A DNA stretch of 15,764 nt from Nitrospirota bacterium (GCA_015491705.1 WFVK01000268.1:1-15764); one strand, 5' to 3'; positions 6,302 through 14,068 are shown, counted from the stretch's first letter. Notes: generated by a model not told the origin, from the letters alone. Made by a program: numbers and translations.

Positions 6302-7429
6302 TCAGAGGGTCCTCCTGAAAAAGCTTACGGCTGTTATCATCATGATGACCGCAAATGCGGACAGGAATGCGATGTCCGGATAAATGGCGCTGAGCCCCGC
6401 GTCCTTGAAAAGCAGGGACTTCAGGGCATGGACCGCGTATGCCTCCGGATTCACCTTTGCAAATGTCCTCAGCCAGTCCGGGAAACTCTCCACCGGATAT
6501 ACGGCTCCGCTCGGGAAAAAGAATATGACATTCAGAAATCCGGTGAGTATGCCCATTATCCTCGGGTGGCTGACCCTGCCGAGAAAGACAAACATCATGT
6601 TCAGCATGCCGACAGTGGTGAGGATCAGCACAGCGAATATGAGGCCGTACCTGCCGGCGCTGCTGTAAAGTGGTATGCCGGTGATCAGCATGCTGATAAT
6701 CATCACCAGCGCCGTTATGATCGTGGTGATGATCACTCCGCTTACCACGAGACCGGCCACTATATCGCTCTTTTTGAGCGGGGTGAGGAGATAGCTTTCA
6801 TCAATGCCGAGGAATCTGTCCATTACAAGATTAAACGCGCCCGTGGTCAGCGTGCCGAGAAAGATTGCCATTATCACAACCCCGGGCACGAGCGACTGGT
6901 CATAGTCGACCTTCGTGTAAAGGTCCGTATCCCTCAGATACCGCCTGCCGCCGGGCTCCCTTACAGGGACGTATTCTATGGAGATGGAAGCGAATATATT
7001 CCTGGCCGTATCTCTTATTGTCGCCGCTGATATCCCGTCCGTATTGTCGATGAACAGCCCGGCCTCCGCGCCCCTTGAGGCAAGGTGCCTCCTTGTAAAA
7101 CCCCGCGGGATGATTATTGCGGCCTTTAACCTGCCGTCCCTCACGAGCCCTACAGCGGTATCCTGGTCCTTGAGCATTACAAGCCTGAATGTGCCGGGGC
7201 CGTTTTCAACCGCCCTCAGCTTGCTTACAAACAGCCGGGAATCATGGCCGCCGTCCAGATTCACGACGCCGACCGGCAGGTGCTTCAGTTTTCCCTGGAA
7301 TGAATTCCCGAGGATGACGAGATAGATAACGGGCATAACCAGGCTCATCATGATGACCATGGGATTGCGCTTGAACTTCAGGAGATCGCGCCTTATGACT
7401 GCAAAGGTCCTTGTCACTACCTGCCCCAC
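6302..7429 (-). CDS. ABC-2 type transporter permease
   Basis: The 375-residue product has the ABC-2 exporter permease layout: one N-terminal membrane helix (about residues 22-42), a large extracytoplasmic domain up to about residue 180, then five further hydrophobic segments to the C-terminus. The NPEAYAVHALKSLLF stretch before the last helix is typical of the DrrB/YhhJ/YbhR type. It is the membrane part of an exporter whose ATPase and adaptor genes lie just upstream. The GTG at 7429 overlaps the ATPase gene by 13 nt. A second in-frame GTG at 7417, overlapping the ATPase stop by one base and 6 nt after GGGG, is an equally good or better start. Only one permease gene is present, so a homodimer is expected. 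The substrate cannot be told from the sequence. Confidence 0.92.
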   Translation of the reverse strand: MGQVVTRTFAVIRRDLLKFKRNPMVIMMSLVMPVIYLVILGNSFQGKLKHLPVGVVNLDGGHDSRLFVSKLRAVENGPGTFRLVMLKDQDTAVGLVRDGRLKAAIIIPRGFTRRHLASRGAEAGLFIDNTDGISAATIRDTARNIFASISIEYVPVREPGGRRYLRDTDLYTKVDYDQSLVPGVVIMAIFLGTLTTGAFNLVMDRFLGIDESYLLTPLKKSDIVAGLVVSGVIITTIITALVMIISMLITGIPLYSSAGRYGLIFAVLILTTVGMLNMMFVFLGRVSHPRIMGILTGFLNVIFFFPSGAVYPVESFPDWLRTFAKVNPEAYAVHALKSLLFKDAGLSAIYPDIAFLSAFAVIMMITAVSFFRRTL

Positions 7430-8415
7430 TTCTGCGGAACGCCGGCGCCTGTCAGGAAGCTCACCTTCCTTGTCTCCTCATCCCTTATGGAGCGTCCAGT
7501 GTAATGAATGAAGACATCCTCGAGAGACTGTTTTTCGACCACCACGGACCTGACCGAGCCCCCGAGCCTGTATATCTCGCCCATCAGGGGCGGGACCGTA
7601 CGCGAACCGTTGTCAACGGAGATCCTGAGCGTGGAATCCTTCCTGACTATATTGTGGACGATATCCAGTTTCCCCAGGCCCTCCACTATCCTGTCGCCGA
7701 CGTCGGGGAGTTCGAATACGACAACATCTTTTTCCGGCAGTTTCGACTTCAGCCCTTCCGGCGAGTCAAGGGCGATTATGCTGCCGTAATCGATTATGCC
7801 CACCCTGTCGCACAGTGATTCCGCCTCTTCCATGTAATGCGTGGTGAGAAAGATGGTGAGATTATCCTCTCTCTTGAAGTCCTCAAGGAAATTCCACACG
7901 TTTCTCCTGCTCTGGGGGTCAAGGCCCAGGGTCGGCTCATCAAGGAAGAGTATCCTCGGCCTGTGCACGAGTGCCTTTACAATTTCAAGACGCCTGCGCA
8001 TTCCGCCTGAATATGTGGCCACAAGGCTCCCCGCCCTCTGCGTGAGGCCCACCATGTCAAGGAGCCGCCTGATCCTTTCCCTTCGCTGTTTTTTGGGGAT
8101 GCCGTAGAAATTGCCGTAGATATCCATATTCTCAAAACCCGTAAGGTCCAGATCGCTTGTCATGGCCTGCGGGACAACGCCTATGGAGCGCCTGACATCA
8201 TCGGGTTTCTTTGCCACATCAAAGCCTGCAACCAGGGCCCTGCCGGATGACGGCTTCAGGAGCGTGGTCAGCATCCTGATAAGGGTGGTCTTTCCCGCCC
8301 CGTTGGGGCCGAGGAGGCCGAAGAATTCCCCCTCGCTCACGGTAAAGCTGACCTCCTTTACCGCTGTGAGCCCCCCGAAGCGCTTTGAGAGTTTATGCAC
8401 CTCTATGGAGTTCAC
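7417..8415 (-). CDS. ABC transporter ATP-binding protein of an ABC-2 exporter
   Basis: This 332-residue cytoplasmic ATPase drives the exporter. It carries Walker A GPNGAGKTT (about residues 35-43), the signature YSGGMRRRLE, Walker B RILFLDEPTLGLDP and the H-loop histidine in TTHYMEEAE. Beyond the ATPase core is a C-terminal domain of about 90 residues, as in DrrA/YbhF-type proteins. The GTG start at 8415 overlaps the adaptor gene's stop as GTGA, and the end overlaps the permease gene, so the three are translationally coupled. YbhF of E. coli has two fused ATPase domains; this one has a single domain, so an ATPase dimer is expected. Confidence 0.95.
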   Translation of the reverse strand: MNSIEVHKLSKRFGGLTAVKEVSFTVSEGEFFGLLGPNGAGKTTLIRMLTTLLKPSSGRALVAGFDVAKKPDDVRRSIGVVPQAMTSDLDLTGFENMDIYGNFYGIPKKQRRERIRRLLDMVGLTQRAGSLVATYSGGMRRRLEIVKALVHRPRILFLDEPTLGLDPQSRRNVWNFLEDFKREDNLTIFLTTHYMEEAESLCDRVGIIDYGSIIALDSPEGLKSKLPEKDVVVFELPDVGDRIVEGLGKLDIVHNIVRKDSTLRISVDNGSRTVPPLMGEIYRLGGSVRSVVVEKQSLEDVFIHYTGRSIRDEETRKVSFLTGAGVPQKWGR

Positions 8416-9443
8416 TGTATCCTGACCCTGACCGTCATGCCCGGTTTCAGGATTCCGCCGGGGTCATCCACCCTGAGCTTTACGGCGAAGGTCTTTATGT
8501 CCTGCCTGCCCCGCGTGACATCCCTCTGTGTTGCAAACTCCGCCTCACGCGCAATACTGAAGACCCGCCCACTGAATGTCCTGTCAGTGCCTGCCGCTTT
8601 AATCTCGGCAGGTGCACCGGGCATTATACCCGGCAGGTATGTCTCTTCAACATCGATCCTGATCCACCTGTCCCGCATGTCTACAATGGTGAGTAGCGCT
8701 GTGTAAGGGGGAACGGCCTCCCCTTCTTCAAATGCCCTGTATACAACCACGCCGCTGCCGGGGGCCGTGATTACGGTGTCTTCATATTCCGCCCGCCTCA
8801 GGCTGACCACTGCCGCGGCCTCCCTGACCCTTGATTTCAGGGTGCTTATCCGCCGTTCCGCTGCCTTTACCTCGGAGGCTGCCACCTCAAGTTTTGCCCC
8901 GGCGAGTGCGACCCCTGCCGCCGCTGCATCGAGCGACGCCTTTGCTCCCCTGTACGCCGTCCGTTTCATATCAAGCTCCTGCTCCGATACAAAGCCCTTT
9001 TCATAGAGACCCTGTATGCGTTTCATTTCCCGCCGGGCCTCCTCGAGGGCTATCTTCACCTTCTCGTATTCCGCCCTGCTGACAGCCGCTTCCTTTTCCG
9101 CGGTGACATATCTTTTCCTTGCGGTCTCAAGCCGCGCATAACCCTCTTTCAGCGTGTTTCCGGCGGCCTCAAGCGCGGCCTCGGCCCTCTGAAGCCCGGA
9201 GGCCGCCTCTTTGTTTTCAAGGCGTACCAGCACATCCCCGCGCTTCACTGAATCGCCCTCCCTGACAGTGATGCGTTCGATTTTTCCCGGAATCCGTGAG
9301 CCTGCGTTTATCTCCAGTGCCTCGACCGTGCCTGAAAATTCAGGCATCCCCTCCTGCCTTGCGGCCTTCAGCATAATAATGACCGCACTGCCGAGGAGTG
9401 CGGAGGCGACAATCAATATGAGGAGAAGTCTCTTACGTTTCAT
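8412..9443 (-). CDS. HlyD-family periplasmic adaptor subunit
   Basis: The 343-residue product joins an inner-membrane exporter to an outer-membrane channel. It starts with a basic stretch and one membrane anchor (residues about 5-24). Next is the first half of a lipoyl-like domain (SRIPGKIERITVREGDSVKRGDVLVRLE), a long Ala/Glu/Lys-rich coiled-coil hairpin (about 80-215), the second lipoyl half (ITAPGSGVVVYRAFEEGEAV) and beta-barrel sequence ending LKPGMTVRVRIQ. It resembles YbhG/EmrA-type adaptors. The frame is open further upstream, to 9635, but that part overlaps the divergent phospholipase gene. The ATG at 9443 begins the typical MKRKRLLL anchor and has AAGG just upstream, so it is the start. 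It heads the exporter operon. A TolC-like channel gene is not in the window. Confidence 0.93.
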   Translation of the reverse strand: MKRKRLLLILIVASALLGSAVIIMLKAARQEGMPEFSGTVEALEINAGSRIPGKIERITVREGDSVKRGDVLVRLENKEAASGLQRAEAALEAAGNTLKEGYARLETARKRYVTAEKEAAVSRAEYEKVKIALEEARREMKRIQGLYEKGFVSEQELDMKRTAYRGAKASLDAAAAGVALAGAKLEVAASEVKAAERRISTLKSRVREAAAVVSLRRAEYEDTVITAPGSGVVVYRAFEEGEAVPPYTALLTIVDMRDRWIRIDVEETYLPGIMPGAPAEIKAAGTDRTFSGRVFSIAREAEFATQRDVTRGRQDIKTFAVKLRVDDPGGILKPGMTVRVRIQ

Positions 9444-9447
9444 GACC

Positions 9448-9476
9448 TTGGAAATATCTTCAGAAAAACGTATTAT
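9448..9476 (+). promoter_or_regulatory. Promoter of the phospholipase D gene (leaderless position)
   Basis: TTGGAA (9448-9453, 4 of 6) and TATTAT (9471-9476, 5 of 6) are 17 bp apart. The -10 ends 7 nt before the ATG at 9484, so transcription would begin at the start codon. No Shine-Dalgarno is present in GTATTATACTGCTT just before the ATG. Confidence 0.5.
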
Positions 9477-9500
9477 ACTGCTTATGTTGAGTTTTTTAAA
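9472..9500 (-). promoter_or_regulatory. Promoter of the exporter operon, sharing its -10 with the divergent promoter
   Basis: On the minus strand TTTAAA (9500-9495, 4 of 6) and a perfect TATAAT (9477-9472) are 17 bp apart. Transcription would begin near 9464 and give a leader of about 20 nt containing AAGG before the ATG at 9443. The -10 overlaps the plus-strand TATTAT in five base pairs. Confidence 0.5.
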
Positions 9501-10926
9501 GGAACTGTGGCCCCATATCACGTGGATGCTCACACTCCTGATAACCCTCCTGGCCTCAGGGCATGCCATCCTGCACAAGAGGGACACGCGGGCCGCGGTT
9601 GCATGGGTCGGCGTTATCTGGCTCGTCCCTGTCATCGGGCCGCTCCTCTACGTTATCCTCGGGATCAACCGCATCAGGCGCCGCGCCGTTGCCCTGAGGA
9701 GCGGACATGCCCGTTACCGCAGTTTCGGGAACGTGCCGCCCGGCTGCCGGAAGAACACCCAGGACCCCTTGCAGGACCAGTTTGCAGCCCTGTCAAGGCT
9801 TGTCTACCGCGTGGTCAGGACTCCCCTTTTACAGGGGAACAGGGTCGTTCCCCTTGTAAACGGCGACGAGGCATATCCGGCCATGATCAGCGCCATTGAC
9901 AGGGCGGAGCGCTCTGTTACACTGTCGACCTTTATCTTTGACAATGACAGGGCCGGAAGGCTTTTTCTCGATGCCCTTGCGCGCGCCGTAAGACGGGGGG
10001 TGGATGTGCGCGTGCTCATCGACGACATGGGCTCCCGGTATTCCCTCCCGCCCATAACCCGCGGATTAAACCGTGCAGGCATCGCCACCGCACTGTTCCT
10101 TCCCACTTTTCTCCCCTGGCGGATGCCTTTTGTGAACCTGAGAAACCACCGCAAGATACTGGTTGTGGACGGAAAGACCGGCTTTACCGGGGGCATGAAC
10201 ATCCGGGAAGGCCTCCTCCTGGGAGAAGACCCTCCCAATCCCCTGCAGGACATGCACTTTCTTCTTGAGGGCCCCGTGGTCAGCGCCCTGCAGAATGCCT
10301 TTGCCGAGGACTGGGTGTTCTGCACCGGTGAGGTGCTGAATGATGAAAAGTGGTTCCCCATGCTGGAGCCGAAGGGAAATGTAACGGCGCGGGGCATACC
10401 TGACGGCCCGGATGAGGACTTTGAGAAATTCCTCTGGACAGTGCACGGCGGGATTGCGTGCGCAAAATCCTCGGTGAGGATTGTAACCCCCTATTTTCTC
10501 CCGGATTCCGCGCTTATCAGGGCGCTCAACCTTGCATCAATGCGCGGTGTAGACGTTGATATAATTCTCCCCTCTGTAAACAACCTGAGGATAGTGCAGT
10601 GGGCCTCCACGGACCTGTTCCGGCAGGTACTGAGACACGGCTGCCGCATATGGCTTACACCGCCTCCGTTTGATCACACAAAGCTCATGCTCGTGGACCA
10701 TGAATGGGTGCTGTTCGGCTCTGCAAACATGGACCCGCGGAGTTTCCGGCTGGATTTCGAGTTTAACGTGGAATGTTATGACCGCGAACTGGCCGGCCGT
10801 CTCGAGGCGATGATACAGGCAAAGATCCGGGATGCCCGGAGGGTTACCCTGAAGGATGTAAACAGCCGGCGGCTTCCGGTGAAACTGCGCGACGGCATTG
10901 CCCGTCTATTTTCACCCTACCTGTAA
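9484..10926 (+). CDS. cls: Cardiolipin synthase-type phospholipase D family protein
   Basis: The 480-residue product is a full-length bacterial cardiolipin synthase by layout, joining two phosphatidylglycerol molecules to cardiolipin and glycerol at the inner membrane. Two hydrophobic segments (about residues 12-28 and 40-60) precede the two phospholipase D domains. Both catalytic HxK(x4)D motifs are intact: H222, K224, D229 in NHRKILVVD, followed by GGMN, and H398, K400, D405 in DHTKLMLVD, followed by GSANMDPRS. A PLDc_N-like stretch (AWVGVIWLVPVIGPLLYVIL) is typical of ClsA. The frame is open upstream to 9211, but that part is the shadow of the adaptor gene. ATG 9484 begins the conserved N-terminus and fits the promoter. 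Because only sequence motifs are seen, another PLD-type phosphatidyl transfer remains possible. Confidence 0.92.
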   Translation: MLSFLKELWPHITWMLTLLITLLASGHAILHKRDTRAAVAWVGVIWLVPVIGPLLYVILGINRIRRRAVALRSGHARYRSFGNVPPGCRKNTQDPLQDQFAALSRLVYRVVRTPLLQGNRVVPLVNGDEAYPAMISAIDRAERSVTLSTFIFDNDRAGRLFLDALARAVRRGVDVRVLIDDMGSRYSLPPITRGLNRAGIATALFLPTFLPWRMPFVNLRNHRKILVVDGKTGFTGGMNIREGLLLGEDPPNPLQDMHFLLEGPVVSALQNAFAEDWVFCTGEVLNDEKWFPMLEPKGNVTARGIPDGPDEDFEKFLWTVHGGIACAKSSVRIVTPYFLPDSALIRALNLASMRGVDVDIILPSVNNLRIVQWASTDLFRQVLRHGCRIWLTPPPFDHTKLMLVDHEWVLFGSANMDPRSFRLDFEFNVECYDRELAGRLEAMIQAKIRDARRVTLKDVNSRRLPVKLRDGIARLFSPYL

Positions 10927-10941
10927 CATTGTCATCATCTG

Positions 10942-10950
10942 TGCTATTAT
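10942..10950 (+). promoter_or_regulatory. Candidate extended -10 promoter of acetate kinase
   Basis: TGC-TATTAT is an extended -10, 15 nt after the phospholipase stop. A start near 10957 would give a leader of about 55 nt. No good -35 at normal spacing is seen; TTGTCA at 10929 is too close. Confidence 0.4.
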
Positions 10951-11012
10951 TTACCGAAGGTATCCCCGGGGCGGGAGAGACTGCCGGGAGACAGAGATGG
11001 ACGGGCATTATC

Positions 11013-12203
11013 ATGGCTGACAGGCATATTTTAACCGTCAACAGCGGTTCTTCAAGCATAAAGTTTTCCGTGTACCGCATGGGTGATTCCGAAGAGCTTT
11101 CACTCTCAGGGGAGATCAGCGGGATAGGGCTGGACAGGAGCCTGTTTCAGGCAAGAGACAGCCTCGGAAAAACCATCGCGGAAACAGGGCTTGCCGCGGA
11201 GAACCACAGGGCCGCCCTTGAGAGTCTCTTTGACTGGCTGAAAGAACATGCGTATGACCGCGGACTGGATGCGGCAGGGCACCGTGTAGTGCATGGAGGC
11301 GCGATGTATACCGGTCCGCAGCCTGTCACGACGGGTCTTATCGCGGACCTGAGGAAGCTCAGCCGCTTTGCCCCCCAACACCTGCCGCATGAGCTTGATG
11401 CCATAGAGGCGATCAGCCGCTTTGCCCCCCATATAAAACAGGTTGCCTGCTTTGACACGGCCTTTTACCGGGACATGCCCCGGATTGCGCGATTGTATGC
11501 CCTGCCCCGGGAGCTGGAGGAAGAAGGACTCCGGCGCTACGGCTTCCACGGCCTGTCCTATGAATATATTACCGAGGAGCTGGCCGTGGCAGGGGGCGGG
11601 GAGGCGGTCAGCGGCCGTGTGATCATGGCCCATCTCGGCCACGGCGCCAGCATGACGGCCGCCCGCAACGGGCGGGCGGTGGATACCACGATGGGATTCA
11701 CGCCCGCGGGCGGACTCGTTATGAGCACCCGCTGCGGAGACCTTGATCCCGGTGTTATCCTCTATCTCCTTGAGCACAAGGGCATGTCCCCCGCTGATGT
11801 CAGCGGGCTTGTCAACCGCAGGGCCGGTCTCGCGGGCATATCCGGAATCAGCCCGGACATGAAGGAACTGCTCGATAAGGAGCAGGAGGAGCCGCGGGCC
11901 CATGAGGCCGTTGAGCTCTTCTGCTACCAGGCAAGGAAATTCCTCGGCGCCCTTGCAACCGCACTCGGCGGGCTGGATACCCTCGTGTTTACCGGCGGTA
12001 TAGGGGAGAACTCACATGTGATCCGCAGCCGCATCTGCGAAGGGCTCGGTTTCATGGGAATCCGGATTGATCCTGAACGAAACAGGGCGTGCAGCCCGGT
12101 GATTTCCGGTGATGACAGCACGGTTACGGTAATGGTGATAAAGACCAATGAAGAGCTGATGATTGCCCGGCACACGAATAATACTCTCAGAGGATGGAGG
12201 TGA
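11013..12203 (+). CDS. ackA: Acetate/propionate-family kinase (acetate kinase)
   Basis: Acetate kinase interconverts acetate plus ATP with acetyl phosphate plus ADP in the cytoplasm. The 396-residue product has the usual length. By analogy with the Methanosarcina enzyme the active-site residues are all there: VNSGSSSIKF near the N-terminus, R91 in GHRVVHGG, D148 in ACFDTAFYRDMP, H179 in RYGFHGLSYEY, R240 in STRCGDLDPG and E380 in TNEEL. The phosphate-binding loops AHLGHGASMTA and FTGGIGENSHVIR are also present; histidine replaces the common asparagine in AHLGNGAS. The open frame extends back to a TTG at 10929, but conservation starts at MADRHILTVNSG, so ATG 11013 is used; its Shine-Dalgarno is weak. 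No phosphotransacetylase gene is adjacent: upstream is cls and downstream htrA. Propionate or another short acid could be a substrate. Confidence 0.95.
   Translation: MADRHILTVNSGSSSIKFSVYRMGDSEELSLSGEISGIGLDRSLFQARDSLGKTIAETGLAAENHRAALESLFDWLKEHAYDRGLDAAGHRVVHGGAMYTGPQPVTTGLIADLRKLSRFAPQHLPHELDAIEAISRFAPHIKQVACFDTAFYRDMPRIARLYALPRELEEEGLRRYGFHGLSYEYITEELAVAGGGEAVSGRVIMAHLGHGASMTAARNGRAVDTTMGFTPAGGLVMSTRCGDLDPGVILYLLEHKGMSPADVSGLVNRRAGLAGISGISPDMKELLDKEQEEPRAHEAVELFCYQARKFLGALATALGGLDTLVFTGGIGENSHVIRSRICEGLGFMGIRIDPERNRACSPVISGDDSTVTVMVIKTNEELMIARHTNNTLRGWR
11359..11431 (+). repeat. In-frame 19-bp direct repeat inside ackA
   Basis: TCAGCCGCTTTGCCCCCCA occurs at 11359-11377 and again at 11413-11431, 54 nt (18 codons) apart and in the same frame, encoding SRFAPQ and SRFAPH. 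The two copies are identical at the nucleotide level. Confidence 0.8.
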
Positions 12204-12261
12204 ATTTGTTCTTGCCGGTTTCCCGGTGTATCATAAAGAATGATTTGTATCAACCTTAATT

Positions 12262-12292
12262 TTGCATAACCGGATAAAAATACGCTTAATAT
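12262..12292 (+). promoter_or_regulatory. Weak candidate promoter of htrA
   Basis: TTGCAT (12262-12267) and TAATAT (12287-12292) are 19 bp apart, which is long; TTAATA at 12286 would give 18 bp. The Shine-Dalgarno AGGGAGGAG (12293-12301) starts directly after the -10-like element, so transcription from here would begin inside or just before the ribosome-binding site. The true promoter may lie upstream. Confidence 0.25.
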
Positions 12293-12307
12293 AGGGAGGA
12301 GACAAAG

Positions 12308-13765
12308 ATGAAAAACAGGAGCATACTTCTTGCAGTTATCCTGATAACGGCAGGCATAATAATAGGCTTTATCCTGTCCGCGGACCTGGGGGTCCAGCAG
12401 GTCAATTATGCAAAGGAGACCGCAGTCTCCGCCGGCGCTTCGGACGTGCTGGGGAGGTTCAGTGACGCCCTCTCCGAGGTTTCCGGCGCAGTGAAGCCCT
12501 CTGTGGTCAACATATCCACTACAACGACCGTTTCCATGTCCAGCGGCCCGTTCGGGGATCTGTTCAATGACCCGTTTTTCAGGAAATTCTTTGGTGACGA
12601 GTTCGGCGGCCACATGAGAAAATACAAATCATCCGCCCTCGGTTCAGGGGTCATCATAACGGACGACGGCTACATCCTGACAAACAACCATGTTGTCAAG
12701 GATGCAGAAGATATAAAGGTGATCCTGTATGACAAGCGGGAGTTCAAGGGCAAGCTTGTGGGCACCGACCCCAAGACCGACCTTGCCGTGGTGAAGATCG
12801 ATGCCAAGGGGCTGCCTGCGCTGAAGGTGGGGGACTCCGACCAGTTGAAGGTGGGAGAGATCGTTATAGCCGTCGGCAATCCCTTCGCCCTCAGCCACAC
12901 CGTCACAATGGGCATAGTAAGCGCGCTGCGCAGGTCGAATGTCGGGATCGAGGATTACGAGAATTTCATACAGACGGACGCTGCCATCAATCCCGGAAAC
13001 TCGGGCGGGGCCCTCGTAAATACAAAAGGAGAGCTTATAGGGATAAACACCGCTATCCTGTCGAAGAGCGGCGGCTACATGGGCATAGGATTCGCCATCC
13101 CCTCGAATATGGCGAAATCCGTTATGGACAGCATTATAAAACACGGCAAGGTCATCCGCGGCTGGTTAGGCGTCACCATACAGAACATGACCCCGGACCT
13201 GGCCAAACAGTTCGGCATAAGCCGGGAAAAAGGAGCGCTTGTTACGGACGTGGTTGAGGACAGCCCTGCTGCAAAGGCGGGCTTCAGGCGCGGGGACCTC
13301 ATAATAGCATACGACTCCAGGCCCGTGGAGAGCTCAACGGCCCTGAGGAACATGGTGGCCGCAACCCCGCCTGAAACCAGGGTAAGGGTGAAGATCATAA
13401 GGGACGGCAGGGAAGAGGTGCTGACCGTCACGATAGGCAGGCTCTCGGAAGAGGCGGTGGCTGCTGCAAAGAGCGAATACAGGAATGTCATGAAGGGCGT
13501 TCATGTGCAGGACCTTGATGCAGGGCTCAGGAGCAGCCTCGGCATACCGCAAAAGGTAAAGGGGGTGCTCGTCACCAATATTGAGATGGACAGCCCGGCT
13601 TTTCCGGCCGTGAGGCGCAATGACGTGATCATGGAGATAAACAGAAAGTCCGTCGAAAACACCGCTGACTATGAAAAGACGGTCTCAAAGATAGGGCCGA
13701 AGGACAGCGTGCTTCTCCTCGTATACAGGGAGGGCGGGTATATTTACATAACGATCAACCCCTGA
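12308..13765 (+). CDS. HtrA/DegP-type periplasmic serine protease (Do family)
   Basis: The 485-residue product degrades or refolds misfolded envelope proteins. A basic start and one hydrophobic segment (about residues 5-25) form a signal peptide or anchor. The trypsin-like domain carries the full catalytic triad: H128 in TNNHVV, D158 in TDLAVVKI and S232 in NPGNSGGAL. The preceding glycine-free loop SSGPFGDLFNDPFFRKFFGD matches the LA-loop region of DegP/DegQ. Two PDZ domains follow: RGWLGVTIQNMTP at about residue 282, and a second near residue 395 (GVHVQDLDAGLRSSLGIP). A strong Shine-Dalgarno (AGGGAGGAG) lies 6 nt before the ATG. It stands 104 nt after ackA and has its own stem-loop downstream. 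Length and two PDZ domains fit DegP/DegQ rather than the single-PDZ DegS. Confidence 0.96.
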   Translation: MKNRSILLAVILITAGIIIGFILSADLGVQQVNYAKETAVSAGASDVLGRFSDALSEVSGAVKPSVVNISTTTTVSMSSGPFGDLFNDPFFRKFFGDEFGGHMRKYKSSALGSGVIITDDGYILTNNHVVKDAEDIKVILYDKREFKGKLVGTDPKTDLAVVKIDAKGLPALKVGDSDQLKVGEIVIAVGNPFALSHTVTMGIVSALRRSNVGIEDYENFIQTDAAINPGNSGGALVNTKGELIGINTAILSKSGGYMGIGFAIPSNMAKSVMDSIIKHGKVIRGWLGVTIQNMTPDLAKQFGISREKGALVTDVVEDSPAAKAGFRRGDLIIAYDSRPVESSTALRNMVAATPPETRVRVKIIRDGREEVLTVTIGRLSEEAVAAAKSEYRNVMKGVHVQDLDAGLRSSLGIPQKVKGVLVTNIEMDSPAFPAVRRNDVIMEINRKSVENTADYEKTVSKIGPKDSVLLLVYREGGYIYITINP

Positions 13766-13796
13766 GGGCGTTACCATGTAATGTTGCACGGACACG

Positions 13797-13823
13797 GGGT
13801 GCCCGCCCCTGATGCGGGCACCC
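13797..13823 (+). terminator. GC-rich stem-loop downstream of htrA
   Basis: GGGTGCCCGC (13797-13806) and GCGGGCACCC (13814-13823) form a perfect 10-bp stem with a 7-nt loop, 31 nt after the htrA stop. A T-rich stretch (CTTTTCCTT) follows only after about 10 nt, so it is not a textbook intrinsic terminator. It may protect the mRNA 3' end or work with Rho. Confidence 0.5.
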
Positions 13824-13859
13824 GCCTGATGAAACTTTTCCTTCAGCATACGGTTCCGG

Positions 13860-13978
13860 GCAATCCCCATCCACGGTTAAATCTCATAAATGATCTTTCC
13901 AACGAAGAGTTGGCCGGCATGATCGGCTCTGTCCGGGTGGTTGTAAGCAGGTATCTGCAACAGTTGAAAACGGTATAG
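13860..13978 (+). pseudogene. Decayed fragment of a Crp/Fnr-type regulator (C-terminal helix-turn-helix)
   Basis: The frame ending at TAG 13976-13978 encodes INDLSNEELAGMIGSVRV followed by VVSRYLQQLKTV, which matches the winged helix-turn-helix of Crp/Fnr proteins (LTxxELAxxIGxxRxxVSRxLxxLK). The cyclic-nucleotide-type sensor domain is missing. The open frame starts only at 13781 and its first part is the GC-rich stem-loop, so it is not a real N-terminus. The frame stops right after the recognition helix, where a wing (KxGxI) should follow; two bases over, the next frame reads ENGIDT and then stops. This looks like the remnant of a deleted gene. A functional minimal DNA-binding peptide is possible but unlikely. 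The left limit is approximate. Confidence 0.6.
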
Positions 13979-14068
13979 ATACCTGAATCGACTTTAACTG
14001 TACGGCATGGTGAGGAGACCTGCGTAAAAAGATGTCGAGTTACAGACAGAAATTCTCCTTATGGTTTT

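Noticed and set aside
6302..6322. Possible terminator between the convergent secreted-protein and permease genes (TTCAGAGGGTCCTCCTGAA)
   Set aside because: The palindrome is imperfect (5 bp plus 2 bp with a mismatch), lies inside the end of the permease gene, and no T-tract follows on either strand.
11106..11903. 265-codon open frame on the minus strand inside ackA
   Set aside because: It lies opposite a fully convincing acetate kinase and has no recognisable motif; high-GC coding sequence often leaves the opposite strand open.
12644..13144. 166-codon minus-strand open frame inside htrA
   Set aside because: It is the antisense shadow of the protease domain, whose catalytic triad is intact on the plus strand.
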